A stretch of 38,903 nucleotides of DNA from Prolixibacteraceae bacterium (lineage in GTDB: Bacteria; Bacteroidota; Bacteroidia; Bacteroidales; Prolixibacteraceae). The stretch covers positions 1 to 38,903 of the forward strand of contig WTWZ01000017.1 of NCBI GenBank assembly GCA_009773765.1, read 5' to 3'. Below the pieces are notes generated by a model. The model was not told the DNA's origin and searched no databases. It worked only from the letters and a program-made list of their open reading frames with translations. Shown here one piece after another: positions 15,147-26,043 of the stretch; position 1 is the first letter of the stretch; every line of letters begins with the position of its first letter. A program made the translations under genes and the position numbers.

Positions 15147-17546
15147 ATGTGGATTAGGGTTTCCCGCATCATACTTCGAAATAAAATATTGTTACTGACC
15201 TTTTTGGCCCTCATTACCCTATTCCTTGGTTACCACGCCCGGAAAGTGGAAATGTCATACGAATATGCTTCCATGCTCCCCAAAAAAGACCGCGCATTTC
15301 AGGATAACCAGAAGTTTATTGAAGTTTTTGGCGAAGAGGGAAACCTCATCATTATTGGTATTCAGGATTCAACTTTTTTCGAATTCAATAAATTTCAGAA
15401 ATGGAAAAAACTTTGTAACGACCTTCTAAAAGTTGAAGGGGTTGAAAACCTCTTGTCGGTTTCAAATGCATACAATCTGCATAAAAATACAGAAGAAAAA
15501 AAGTTTGAAATAGAAATGGTTTTCCCCGATACCATTTCAAATCAGGAAGAACTTGACAGTGCGGTGGATAAATTTAAAAGCCTGCCTTTTTATGAAAAGC
15601 TGCTTTACAATGATGAGAACAACACCTATTTGATTGCCATAACTGTTAACAAAGACAAAATGCTCTCGAAAGAGCGGGAAAAAATGGTGAAAGCCATCCA
15701 GAAAATTGGGAAGCAATTCGAAAAAGAAGAAAATGCAAAACTGCACTATTCCGGCTTGCCATACATCAGGGTGGTAACGGCAATGATGATAAAATCAGAA
15801 CTTTACCTTTTTAGCGCACTTGCGCTGGTTATTTGTATCGTTGTCCTTTTTCTTTTTTTCCGTTCGTTTAAGGCAGTGTTTTTCCCTGTGGTGGTTGTAC
15901 TTATTGGGGTAATCTGGTCGCTGGGGACATTGGGTTTGTTAGGATATAAAATTACAATCCTTTCAGGGATGATACCTTCGTTGCTGATTGTAATCGGGAT
16001 TCCCAACAGCATTTACATGATGAATAAATTTCACCATGAATTTGTAAAACACGGCAACAAAGTAAAAGCTGTGCAACGGGTTATTGTAAAAATAGGGAAT
16101 GCAACTTTTTTAACCAACCTTACAACAGCCCTCGGCTTTGCAACATTCATTATTGTAAAAAGCGATTTGCTGAAACAATTTGGAATTGTGGCTTCCATAA
16201 ATATCATGGGCCTTTTTGTGCTTTCCCTCATTCTGATTCCTGTTATTTTCAGTTTCATTAAAACCCCTTCGCCACGGCATGTGCGCCATCTGGAATACAA
16301 ATTGGTAACCAGGGTAATTGCATGGTTTATTAATGCAACCCAAAAGCACCGCAAATGGGTTTATGCAACAACGGGAGCCATTCTTGTTTTGGGCATTTGG
16401 GGTATTACATTCATGAAATCTTCAGGATATGTGGTTGATGATATTCCCAAAGACAATCCGATTTACACCGGCCTGAAATTTTTTGAAGAAAACTTTAACG
16501 GACTGATGCCCCTCGAAATAATGATTGACACCAAAAAACCCACTGGAGCAATGCAACTTTCAACCTTTGAAAAAATTGATGAACTCGAAAAAAGACTCGA
16601 AAAATATGATGAACTGTCAACGCCAACTTCGATATTAAACCTGCTAAAATTCTCGAAACAGGCCTTTTACAACGGCAGCGAAAATTACTACAGCTTGCCC
16701 AACAACCGCGAGAAAAACTTTATTCTTCAGTATGTAGCCACGGGTGAAAAAAATTCGGGCCTGCTTCACTCGTTTTTAGACAGCACCCGGCAGTTTACCC
16801 GGATTAGCATCAGGGTAAAGGATGTTGGGGTTAAACGGATGGAGGAACTTTACACCAGTTTTTACAACGAAATCGATTCCGTGTTTAATCCTGCGGATTT
16901 TAATGTAACTGTCACTGGTACAAGTATTACCGTATTTAAAGGCACAAATTATTTATTGCACAATTTATTAACGAGCCTGGCACTGGCAATTGCGCTTATT
17001 TCGCTAATTATGGCACTGATGTTTTCGTCGTGGCGAATGGTAGTTATGTCGCTCACACCCAATATTATACCTCTTATTTTTACTGCCGCGGTCATGGGTT
17101 TTACCGGTATCCCGATTAAAGCATCAACCATACTGGTGTTTAGTATTGCATTTGGAATTTCAGTTGACAACACTATTCATTTTCTTGCAAAGTACCGGCA
17201 GGAACTGAAAGCGACAGGGTGGGACATAAAAAAATCGGTAATTCTGGCGTTAAGCGAAACAGGGGTAAGTATGTTATACACCTCGGTAGTGCTGTTTTTC
17301 GGGTTTGGCATTTTTGCTGTTTCAAGTTTTGGAGGAACCCGTGCAATGGGAATTTTAGTGTCGTTAACCCTGGTTGTTGCGGTTATCTCAAACTTAATAC
17401 TGCTTCCATCGCTGCTTTTTAGCCTCGACAGGTTAACCACAACCCGTGCATTTAAAGAACCAATGCTGCATATTTATGATGAAGAAGAGGATATTGAGCT
17501 TGAGTATTTGGAATTAAATCATACTGCAAAAAATAAGGAGGATTAA
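15147..17546 (+). CDS. MMPL/RND-superfamily transporter (HpnN-like lipid exporter class)
   Basis: A 799-residue inner-membrane protein with the duplicated RND layout: one N-terminal helix (KILLLTFLALITLFLGYHA), a periplasmic domain of about 200 residues, five or six helices (from ELYLFSALALVICIVVLF), then a second helix (WVYATTGAILVLGIWGITFM), a second periplasmic domain and a last helix bundle ending near residue 770. The motif FGISVDNTIHFLAKYR is typical of the MMPL/Patched branch, which moves hydrophobic molecules such as hopanoids, sterols and mycolates. The tail is acidic (YDEEEDIELEYLEL). The gene contains the ribosome binding site of the prenyl synthase that follows, tying transporter and isoprenoid enzyme together. 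Direct evidence for substrate is lacking. Confidence 0.85.
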   Translation: MWIRVSRIILRNKILLLTFLALITLFLGYHARKVEMSYEYASMLPKKDRAFQDNQKFIEVFGEEGNLIIIGIQDSTFFEFNKFQKWKKLCNDLLKVEGVENLLSVSNAYNLHKNTEEKKFEIEMVFPDTISNQEELDSAVDKFKSLPFYEKLLYNDENNTYLIAITVNKDKMLSKEREKMVKAIQKIGKQFEKEENAKLHYSGLPYIRVVTAMMIKSELYLFSALALVICIVVLFLFFRSFKAVFFPVVVVLIGVIWSLGTLGLLGYKITILSGMIPSLLIVIGIPNSIYMMNKFHHEFVKHGNKVKAVQRVIVKIGNATFLTNLTTALGFATFIIVKSDLLKQFGIVASINIMGLFVLSLILIPVIFSFIKTPSPRHVRHLEYKLVTRVIAWFINATQKHRKWVYATTGAILVLGIWGITFMKSSGYVVDDIPKDNPIYTGLKFFEENFNGLMPLEIMIDTKKPTGAMQLSTFEKIDELEKRLEKYDELSTPTSILNLLKFSKQAFYNGSENYYSLPNNREKNFILQYVATGEKNSGLLHSFLDSTRQFTRISIRVKDVGVKRMEELYTSFYNEIDSVFNPADFNVTVTGTSITVFKGTNYLLHNLLTSLALAIALISLIMALMFSSWRMVVMSLTPNIIPLIFTAAVMGFTGIPIKASTILVFSIAFGISVDNTIHFLAKYRQELKATGWDIKKSVILALSETGVSMLYTSVVLFFGFGIFAVSSFGGTRAMGILVSLTLVVAVISNLILLPSLLFSLDRLTTTRAFKEPMLHIYDEEEDIELEYLELNHTAKNKED
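17536..17541 (+). promoter_or_regulatory. Strong Shine-Dalgarno that fixes the GTG start of the prenyl synthase
   Basis: AGGAGG at 17536-17541 lies inside the last codons of the transporter gene, 7 bases before the GTG at 17549. A consensus site is unusual in Bacteroidota, where most genes here lack one, and it supports this start and translational coupling. Confidence 0.7.
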
Positions 17547-17548
17547 AA

Positions 17549-18532
17549 GTGTATTCTGTTGCAGGGCTTCTGAAAATTATAAATACTGAAATTGAACAGC
17601 GGTCGGGGGATTTGAAAAAATTAACCCCTGCAAACCTTTACAAACCGGTTGATTATTCGCTCGAAATGGGAGGAAAACGTTTACGGCCTGTGCTTCTATT
17701 GCTGAGCTACAATATGTTTTCCGATTCGGTTCAAAATGCAATTCCGGCGGCTTTGGCCATTGAGATATTCCACAATTTTACCCTGTTGCACGACGATATA
17801 ATGGATAAAGCCGAAGTACGCAGAAACAGGCCGCCTGTTCACAAAAAATTCAGTGAAAACAGTGCGATTCTCTCCGGGGATGTTATGGCATTTCTTTCGT
17901 ACCAGTATTTGCTTGAATGTAAATCGGATAATTTGCACGAGGTTTTAGAATTATTTACTAAAACGGCAATTGAAGTTTGCGAGGGCCAGCAGTTAGATAT
18001 GGAATTCGAAAACCGGTTGAATGTTGAAGAATCAGAATACCTCGAAATGATTCGTTTGAAAACCGCGGTTTTACTGGCTTGCGGATTAAAGGCAGGAGCT
18101 TTGCTGGCCAATGCCGACATTAAAATTGCAAACCAATTGTATGAATATGGCATTAACCTGGGAATTGCTTTTCAGTTGCAGGACGATTTGCTCGACAGCT
18201 TTGGTTCCCAGGAATCATTAGGCAAAAAAATAGGGGGCGATATTCTTGCCAACAAAAAAACTTTTTTATCCATAAAAGCGCTCGAAAATGCCACCGGAGA
18301 AGTAAAATCCGAATTGATCTCCTGGTTAAAAAACGCAGATTACAGTCCTGCTGAAAAAATAACAGCAGTTCTCGATATCTTTAATAAATTAAATATCAGA
18401 GAACTTACCGAACAAAAAATTGAATCTTATTTTCAAAAATGCACAACAGTTTTTCAGCAAATTAACATGGGTGAAAAACAAAAACTGCAGCTTCAGGAGA
18501 TAAGCAAAGGCATGTTAAACCGTGTTCATTAG
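17549..18532 (+). CDS. Trans-polyprenyl diphosphate synthase
   Basis: A 327-residue isoprenoid chain synthase. It shows GGKRLRPVLLLL, first aspartate-rich motif HDDIMDKAEVRRNRPPVH and second motif FQLQDDLLDSFG, all intact. It condenses isopentenyl diphosphate onto an allylic primer. The residue five before the first motif is Phe (FTLLHDD), which by family rules limits product length to about C15-C20 (inference). The GTG start, two bases after the transporter stop, is chosen because of the AGGAGG site. It is the second prenyl synthase of the window; unlike the DUF116 fusion it has a canonical second motif and RR pair. It may be the housekeeping FPP/GGPP synthase or a supplier for the cyclase. 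Confidence 0.9.
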   Translation: MYSVAGLLKIINTEIEQRSGDLKKLTPANLYKPVDYSLEMGGKRLRPVLLLLSYNMFSDSVQNAIPAALAIEIFHNFTLLHDDIMDKAEVRRNRPPVHKKFSENSAILSGDVMAFLSYQYLLECKSDNLHEVLELFTKTAIEVCEGQQLDMEFENRLNVEESEYLEMIRLKTAVLLACGLKAGALLANADIKIANQLYEYGINLGIAFQLQDDLLDSFGSQESLGKKIGGDILANKKTFLSIKALENATGEVKSELISWLKNADYSPAEKITAVLDIFNKLNIRELTEQKIESYFQKCTTVFQQINMGEKQKLQLQEISKGMLNRVH

Positions 18533-18568
18533 AAATCGAAAGCTGAACCCAAAAATCGGAAAAATTGA

Positions 18569-18598
18569 TTGGTCAAACTAAAAACAATATTAAATTTG
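18569..18598 (+). promoter_or_regulatory. Predicted Bacteroidota promoter for atpDC
   Basis: TTG (18569-18571) and TAAATTTG (18591-18598), 19 bases apart, match the Bacteroidota TTG/TAnnTTTG pattern exactly. The ATG of atpD lies 49 bases after the -7 element. Confidence 0.6.
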
Positions 18599-18635
18599 TT
18601 CGCTGTATCAAATTGAAATTAAGCACATTTATTAA

Positions 18636-20153
<1,518 letters not shown>

Positions 20154-20169
20154 ACAACACTTTAAAATT

Positions 20170-20412
20170 ATGTATTTAGAAATTATCACACCCGATAAAA
20201 AGGTTTTCGAGGGAGAAGTTAACCTGGTTATGTTGCCCGGGAGCAAAGATCCTTTTACTTTGCTGCAAAATCATGCCCCCATTATTTCAACACTCGAAAA
20301 GGGAACGATAAAAGTTGTTGATGTTTTCGGGAAAAAATATTATTTCAATGTTAGCGGGGGTGTAATTGAAAATTTGGCAAACAAGGTAATTGTGCTGGTT
20401 GAGTCGGCATAA
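20170..20412 (+). CDS. atpC: F1Fo ATP synthase subunit epsilon, short form
   Basis: An 80-residue protein starting MYLEIITPDKKVFEGEVNLV and containing LPGSKDPFTLLQNHAPII, the N-terminal beta-sandwich of epsilon. The C-terminal helical hairpin that inhibits ATP hydrolysis in longer forms (about 135 residues) is absent, as is usual in Bacteroidota. The start ATG at 20170 is 16 bases after atpD; a longer frame opening at 20062 lies inside atpD and is rejected. A hairpin terminator follows 25 bases after the stop. Confidence 0.95.
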   Translation: MYLEIITPDKKVFEGEVNLVMLPGSKDPFTLLQNHAPIISTLEKGTIKVVDVFGKKYYFNVSGGVIENLANKVIVLVESA

Positions 20413-20437
20413 TTTAAAATATTTTTTGTAGAACAAT

Positions 20438-20466
20438 CCTCGAAAATATCTGTTTTCGGGGTTTTT
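20438..20466 (+). terminator. Rho-independent terminator after atpC
   Basis: CCTCGAAAA (20438-20446) pairs with TTTTCGGGG (20453-20461), including one G-T pair, with a six-base loop and a T-run at 20462-20466. It ends just 9 bases before the ATG of the next gene. Confidence 0.75.
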
Positions 20467-20475
20467 AATTTATAA

Positions 20476-21462
20476 ATGAAGGCAAAAATACTGATTATAA
20501 GATTAAGTTCAATCGGGGACATTGTTTTAACCTCGCTGGTTGTCCGATGTCTTAAAAATCAGGTTAAAAATGCCGAAATCCATTATGTTGCCAAACGCCA
20601 GTTTGCCCCAATCCTGAATGCTAATGCCTACATTGATAAAGTACATGTTCTGGATGAGAATTTTGGCGATCTCATCAACGGGCTGAAGCATGAGAAATTT
20701 GACTATATAATCGATTTGCACCATAATTTCAGGAGCGCTCGTTTAAAACGCTATCTGAAAACAAAAGCTTTTTCGGTAAATAAACTGAACTGGCAAAAAA
20801 TGCTGCTCATCAGGTTTAAGATCAACCGCCTACCGCAAAAACACATTGTTGACAGGTATCTTGAAACTACTTCGGCGCTTGGGGTTGAAAACGACGGGAA
20901 AGGGCTGGATTATTTTATACCCGATCAGGAAGTGTTTAAAATATCCGATTTACCGCTTCCGTTTCAAAATGGTTTTGTAGCATTTGTGATTGCAGGCACC
21001 TATAAAACAAAAAAACTACCATTTGGGAAAATTTTAGAAATTTGCCAGCGAATCAATTTCCCGGTCATTCTTTTAGGCGGAAAAAGCGAGTTCGATGAAG
21101 GGGAAAAAGTGTTGTCGCAATCGAAGGGAAATGTATTGAATTATGTCGGAAAAATCAGCTTAAACCGCTCTGCATCACTGGTTCGCGATGCCAACGTGGT
21201 TCTAACCAACGACACTGGTTTAATGCATATTGCAGCCGCATTTCAGAAAAAGATTTTATCGTTTTGGGGAAATACCGTTGCCGATTTTGGAATGGTTCCC
21301 TACCAACCCCACCCCGTTTCGCAACGAATGGAAGTGGAAAACCTGAAATGCCGTCCCTGCTCAAAACTGGGTTTCCAAAAATGCCCAAAAAAACACTTCA
21401 AATGTATGAATGATATTAGTGTTGATGAGGTTGTAAAGTGGATTGGGGAGAATTATAAATAA
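20476..21462 (+). CDS. Glycosyltransferase family 9 (heptosyltransferase-like)
   Basis: A 328-residue GT-B enzyme. The start KILIIRLSSIGDIVLTSLVV and the donor-site segment TNDTGLMHIAAAFQKKILSFWG are hallmarks of GT9, the ADP-heptose:LPS heptosyltransferase group. In between, FVIAGTYKTKKLP replaces the usual nucleotide-binding G-x-x-x-x-K-x-W/L-P segment. A cysteine-rich tail (LKCRPCSKLGFQKCPKKHF followed by KC) is common in the Bacteroidota branch. Predicted role: adding a heptose or similar sugar to lipopolysaccharide core on the inner face of the membrane. A terminator sits almost directly upstream, so expression requires read-through or its own promoter inside atpC, which I could not identify. 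Confidence 0.9.
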   Translation: MKAKILIIRLSSIGDIVLTSLVVRCLKNQVKNAEIHYVAKRQFAPILNANAYIDKVHVLDENFGDLINGLKHEKFDYIIDLHHNFRSARLKRYLKTKAFSVNKLNWQKMLLIRFKINRLPQKHIVDRYLETTSALGVENDGKGLDYFIPDQEVFKISDLPLPFQNGFVAFVIAGTYKTKKLPFGKILEICQRINFPVILLGGKSEFDEGEKVLSQSKGNVLNYVGKISLNRSASLVRDANVVLTNDTGLMHIAAAFQKKILSFWGNTVADFGMVPYQPHPVSQRMEVENLKCRPCSKLGFQKCPKKHFKCMNDISVDEVVKWIGENYK

Positions 21463-21508
21463 ATTTTAGAAACAGATAGTAACTTGAATTAATCCAAAAC
21501 ATGAAATT

Positions 21509-24445
21509 ATGAATGTAAAACAAGATTTTTTAAAATGGTTTTTAAAGCGAAATACTTATAAAGCACTTCCAGAGTCGTCGATAGTCAAGTTTGTCGAGAA
21601 ATATGTTGAGTTTTTAAATTTTGACCCGTTTGAAGTAAGCGATGACTTTTCAAATATTGAAATAATTAAGAAAAATATTTCTGATCAGTCGGAGGAATTA
21701 AAGAATAATCCTGAATATGTTGATTTTCAGAAAAAAAGCAGTAGTAGTGCACCGGCTGCTATCTTGGGCAAGAATAACTATTCCGTTTTTTTAGAGGAAC
21801 TTAAAAATCAAAGTAATAAAGGAATGTTGGATTTAAGTGCTATATTAAATCAACCTGAAATTCAATCTATAATTAATGAGCCAGAATTTTATTTTCAGAA
21901 AGGGCAAGATGCTTTTATTAAATGGAATGGATATACACTATCTGATAGTATAAAAGAAAAATTGGAAGAATTGTCCGATGATTATGAAAAGTTACAGGAA
22001 GAAGCAAGTACAAATCCTGAATTAAGAAAAGTTCTTGATCTGTTTTTTGAAATTATTTCCTATTGCGATTCAAATGCAAAGGACAAACATTTTTATAATC
22101 AATATGAAGATAAAAGAACTTTGGCTTTTGCTTTTGTTAGAATGAATATTTGGGTAAAAAGACTTATTCAGTGGAAAAAAATGTTGTTTGGCATTCCAAA
22201 TGGTTCTCCATTAAATGCATTTGATTATTTATTATTACCTGAAAAAAATGCAACTATATTAAGTGAAAATCATAGACAACTACTTTCTGAAAATCTATTT
22301 AAAAAGCAATACATCAAAAAGGATTTTGTTGAGGATTTAATTTTCTTTTTTAAAGATTATAATTTACAAACAACAAATTCCCAAAACTATACACATTTAC
22401 TATCAAGAATAGTATATTTTATTGAAGATAAATGGAAAGAAGAAGTGGTCGGATTAATGGCTTCCGACGGTACTGGCTGGCAGGATACATTTATCCAAAA
22501 TATGAAAGAATATGATACTGCAATTATCTGGAATAGTAAAAGACCCAGCGGGACTGATGAAACTTTGAATTCTCTTAAGACTATAATTAAAGATAGTGAA
22601 TCGTTTAACTTATATTATAACATTGGTGGCAAAGTCTATTATAAAGCTACTGTAATTGATTTTGTTGAAAATCAAAAAGAATTAGATAGCAAGAAATGGA
22701 ATACTAAATTCGGAAAGCTGTATGATTATCAAAGTAATTTTGTCGATTATACTGATAATATAAAATCTGCAAATATTGTATTCTTAGTTAAAACACTGGA
22801 AAAAATAGAACCAATATCTGTAAAAGAATTTAAATTTTATAAAAATTATAAAGTTCCAGTGCAGGATAACCTTTCTCCTATCAAATTTGAACCTGAAAAT
22901 GTTAATGTTACAGAATCATCTGATGAAATTAAACAGGAAAATATGGCTGATACCAAACACCCATTAAACCAGATTCTTTTTGGCCCTCCCGGAACAGGAA
23001 AAACTTACAATACAATAAATAAAGCATTGGAAATAATAGGTGAAAATACAACGGGTTTAACCAGAAAGCAAATTAAGGATTTGTTTGATGCCAAAATGAA
23101 TGAAGGGCAAATTGTATTTACTACGTTTCATCAAAGCATGAGCTATGAAGATTTTATTGAAGGGATAAAACCGAATGAACCAGAGTCAGTTAAAGACCCC
23201 GTGCATTATACGGTAAATGACGGAATCTTTAAAAGTCTATGTATAAATGCTGCTTTTAGCTTTTTAGAATCAACTAATTCAAAAATTGCATATGGCACTA
23301 AGAGTTTTTTAAATTTTACGGATCAATATAACAATTACATAGATTGGGTGAATGAAGAATTACTTAAAGGGAATGTAGTAAAGGTTATGACCAAAACAGA
23401 TATCGAATACCTTATTATTGAGGCAAGTGACAAAAAGATTGTTGTTCAAAAAGATAATATGTCCCCAGAAAAGGAAGTTTCAAAAAACAAACTTTCGAAA
23501 GTATCCCAATCCATTCCGGAATTAAATGAAATTGATAATATTCATCGAGAATTCAGACAGTATATTGGAGGTAATATTACAGTAACTTGGGCTTTATTAA
23601 ACGCAATTAGGAAACACAATAATAAAGTAGAAGTTAGCAAAGAAAAAGAAACTCAATATACATATGAAGATAAAAAGGAAATTACGCCATATTTAAATCC
23701 TGAAATCTTTAAAAATAACCCCTCAAATCGTTATGTTATAATAATTGATGAAATTAACCGGGGGAATATTTCTCAAATATTTGGTGAACTGATAACGCTG
23801 ATTGAGGAAGATAAACGATTGGGTAAAGATGAAGCATTGGAAGTTACACTACCTTACAGTAAAGAAAAGTTTGGAGTACCTGCAAATCTTTATATAATCG
23901 GCACAATGAATACTGCTGACAGAAGTGTGGAAGCTCTGGATACTGCTCTGCGAAGAAGATTTAGTTTTGAAGAAATTCCACCCAGATATGATCTTCCAGA
24001 ATTAAACTATGAATTTGCTGGTTTTAAAGGCTTTGAAATACTGCAAACTCTTAATAAACGAATTGAAAAATTGCTGGACAAAGACCATCAAATCGGGCAT
24101 TCCTATTTCATGCCAGGGAAGGATGAAAAATCGGAGGAGAAATTACTGACCTCATTTTATAAAAACATCATTCCGTTGTTACAGGAGTATTTCTTTGGCG
24201 ATTTTGGCAAAATTGGGCTTGTGCTTGGAAAAGGTTTTGTTAAGATAAATGACTGGGACAAAAACTCCGATTCGTTTGCTGATTTTGATTACCAGAGTGC
24301 TTCGGAATTTGATGACAGGGAAGTATTCAAAATAATCGATTACCGGCAGAAGAATGTGGATTATTCAATACAAGCTAAAGATAAACTGGTTAAAATGGAT
24401 TTTCAAAAGGCCATTAAGTTGTTAATGAATCAACCCATTGAGTAA
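21509..24445 (+). CDS. mcrB: McrB-type GTPase/AAA+ subunit of a modification-dependent restriction system
   Basis: A 978-residue protein. The C-terminal half is a McrB AAA+ motor: Walker A LFGPPGTGKTYNT near residue 490, a large insertion, Walker B IIIDEINRGNISQIFGELI near 745, and the sensor segment IGTMNTADRSVEALDTALRR near 800. McrB motors use GTP and drive cutting with McrC. Residues 1-470 should contain the target-reading domain. I do not recognise a known reader there; a segment near 310-450 (VVGLMASDGTGWQDTF, YYKATVIDFVE, IVFLVKTLEKIEPISVKEFK) could be PUA/EVE-like, which is speculation. The gene is distinctly richer in A and T than its neighbours, suggesting acquisition by transfer. 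The mcrC start overlaps its end by 8 bases. Confidence 0.88.
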   Translation: MNVKQDFLKWFLKRNTYKALPESSIVKFVEKYVEFLNFDPFEVSDDFSNIEIIKKNISDQSEELKNNPEYVDFQKKSSSSAPAAILGKNNYSVFLEELKNQSNKGMLDLSAILNQPEIQSIINEPEFYFQKGQDAFIKWNGYTLSDSIKEKLEELSDDYEKLQEEASTNPELRKVLDLFFEIISYCDSNAKDKHFYNQYEDKRTLAFAFVRMNIWVKRLIQWKKMLFGIPNGSPLNAFDYLLLPEKNATILSENHRQLLSENLFKKQYIKKDFVEDLIFFFKDYNLQTTNSQNYTHLLSRIVYFIEDKWKEEVVGLMASDGTGWQDTFIQNMKEYDTAIIWNSKRPSGTDETLNSLKTIIKDSESFNLYYNIGGKVYYKATVIDFVENQKELDSKKWNTKFGKLYDYQSNFVDYTDNIKSANIVFLVKTLEKIEPISVKEFKFYKNYKVPVQDNLSPIKFEPENVNVTESSDEIKQENMADTKHPLNQILFGPPGTGKTYNTINKALEIIGENTTGLTRKQIKDLFDAKMNEGQIVFTTFHQSMSYEDFIEGIKPNEPESVKDPVHYTVNDGIFKSLCINAAFSFLESTNSKIAYGTKSFLNFTDQYNNYIDWVNEELLKGNVVKVMTKTDIEYLIIEASDKKIVVQKDNMSPEKEVSKNKLSKVSQSIPELNEIDNIHREFRQYIGGNITVTWALLNAIRKHNNKVEVSKEKETQYTYEDKKEITPYLNPEIFKNNPSNRYVIIIDEINRGNISQIFGELITLIEEDKRLGKDEALEVTLPYSKEKFGVPANLYIIGTMNTADRSVEALDTALRRRFSFEEIPPRYDLPELNYEFAGFKGFEILQTLNKRIEKLLDKDHQIGHSYFMPGKDEKSEEKLLTSFYKNIIPLLQEYFFGDFGKIGLVLGKGFVKINDWDKNSDSFADFDYQSASEFDDREVFKIIDYRQKNVDYSIQAKDKLVKMDFQKAIKLLMNQPIE

Positions 24446-25703
24446 AGCCAAGGAACATATTACCGTATTTGAGCACGAAATACTTCGTCACGATAAAGGT
24501 GAAAAAAGAATCACTCAAGACCAGCTTAAAGCTCTACAGAATTACTATGGAGAAGGCATACCTTATTACAGTTTATGTCATAACGGAGTTCAGTTCAACG
24601 AATTTGTAGGTGCAATTCAAATAGGCAACACACCTATAGAAGTACTTCCGAAAGCCGATAAGAATCAAAAAACGGTTGATGAAGAAAACAAATGGCGAAA
24701 TATTTTGATTGATATGTTAAGGGCGGTTGGAAGTTTTGATTTAAAAACGCCAAGCCACAGCAATCTGAAAATAAAACCAAACAATATTCTTGATCTTTAT
24801 TTTGAGCTTTTTATAAAGGAGATTGAATACTTGTATCATAGTGGATTAGTAAAGCAGTATCGCAAAGCGGAAAGCAATTTGACTGCACTTAAAGGCAGTT
24901 TGCAATTTACAAGACATTTGCAGATAAATCTAACCCACCAGGAACGATTTTATGTGCGTCATACCATTTATGATGTGGAACACAAAATTCATTTTATTAT
25001 TTACAAAACACTTCGTCTTTTGAAGCAAATCAATATTAATGCCTCACTTCATAGCCGAATTGGGAATTTGCTTTTAAATTTTCCTGAAATGCCTGATATT
25101 AAAGTATCAGAAAATACATTTAATAAAATTATTTACAATCGTAAAACACAGGCATATTCCAAGGCACTTGAAATATCTAGATTAATTCTACTTCAGTACC
25201 ATCCCGATTTAAGCAAGGGAAGAGATCATGTTTTAGCTTTGATGTTCGACATGAATAAACTCTGGGAGCAATTTGTATATGTCAGTCTGAGAAAACAAAA
25301 AGCGGACGCAGTAAGTATTACGGCACAGACCTCTAAATATTTCTGGAAACCTGTCAATGGCAGCCGAACTACTATTCGACCGGATATTGTAATTAATAAG
25401 GACCAAGAAAATTGTATAGTTCTTGACACAAAATGGAAAAACCTGAATGGGAAGAATCCCTCACCGGAAGATTTGCGCCAAATGTATGTTTACCATGAAT
25501 ATTTTGGAGCAAAAAAAGTGGCATTGGTCTATCCGGGTGATGAAACTAATAAAATAGGAGGTATCTATATTGACCCATTCACAAATAAAGAAACTACCAT
25601 GGAATGTAATGTCATTACAATAGCTGTTGAATCCGCAATAAAGAAATGGCAGATTCAGATTGGAAAGGATTTTAATAAACTTATTCAGTTTCCTTTAAAA
25701 TGA
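24438..25703 (+). CDS. mcrC: McrC-type nuclease subunit of the McrBC system
   Basis: A 421-residue protein beginning at TTG 24438, overlapping the end of mcrB by 8 bases; no ATG precedes the conserved ITVFEHEILRHD opening. The N-terminal part (GNTPIEVLPKADKN) matches the McrC family, and the C-terminal part holds a PD-(D/E)xK nuclease site, RPDIVINKDQENCIVLDTKW followed by K (residues about 313-330). McrC binds McrB rings and cuts DNA carrying modified bases recognised by McrB, a defence against modified phage or foreign DNA. Together the two genes form a complete-looking type IV restriction module. Confidence 0.9.
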   Translation: MSKAKEHITVFEHEILRHDKGEKRITQDQLKALQNYYGEGIPYYSLCHNGVQFNEFVGAIQIGNTPIEVLPKADKNQKTVDEENKWRNILIDMLRAVGSFDLKTPSHSNLKIKPNNILDLYFELFIKEIEYLYHSGLVKQYRKAESNLTALKGSLQFTRHLQINLTHQERFYVRHTIYDVEHKIHFIIYKTLRLLKQININASLHSRIGNLLLNFPEMPDIKVSENTFNKIIYNRKTQAYSKALEISRLILLQYHPDLSKGRDHVLALMFDMNKLWEQFVYVSLRKQKADAVSITAQTSKYFWKPVNGSRTTIRPDIVINKDQENCIVLDTKWKNLNGKNPSPEDLRQMYVYHEYFGAKKVALVYPGDETNKIGGIYIDPFTNKETTMECNVITIAVESAIKKWQIQIGKDFNKLIQFPLK

Positions 25704-25820
25704 AATACAAAACAAGATTGGAATATTTTGTAGATTGTTTGACTAAACAAAACACACCAGGTTTGTAATAACCGCATATTTGTCAAATAAACAACAGTTT
25801 TTTGAAAAAAAGGAAATTAT

Positions 25821-26042
25821 ATGGAAGCAATCGCAGTAAATGAAATAAAGAATATTTTGCCGTGGTTTATGAAGCAAAAAACCGTTTGGGCAAATTACGA
25901 TGAAGAGGCAGATGTGTTATATCTGCATTTTAAAAAACCAAATCATGCTGATCATTCGGAAATGACTGATGATGATATGATTATTCGTTACGAAAATGAA
26001 GAAATAATTGGAGTAACGGTGTTGAATGTAAGCAAAAAGTAA
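25821..26042 (+). CDS. DUF2283 domain protein
   Basis: A 73-residue protein with the DUF2283 core: VWANYDEEADVLYLHFKKP, then a pair of strands (DDDMIIRYENEEIIGVTVLN). It is an acidic all-beta small protein of unknown function. An AGGA-like site (AAAGGAAATT) precedes the ATG. Members are common as solitary small genes and sometimes sit beside small DUF4258-type toxins; no such partner is seen here. It lies between McrBC and the remnant of an aminotransferase gene on the opposite strand. Confidence 0.75.
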   Translation: MEAIAVNEIKNILPWFMKQKTVWANYDEEADVLYLHFKKPNHADHSEMTDDDMIIRYENEEIIGVTVLNVSKK

Positions 26043-26043
26043 A

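Noticed and set aside
15147-17546. Naming the MMPL protein hpnN
   Set aside because: Family-level resemblance only; the symbol would overstate substrate knowledge.
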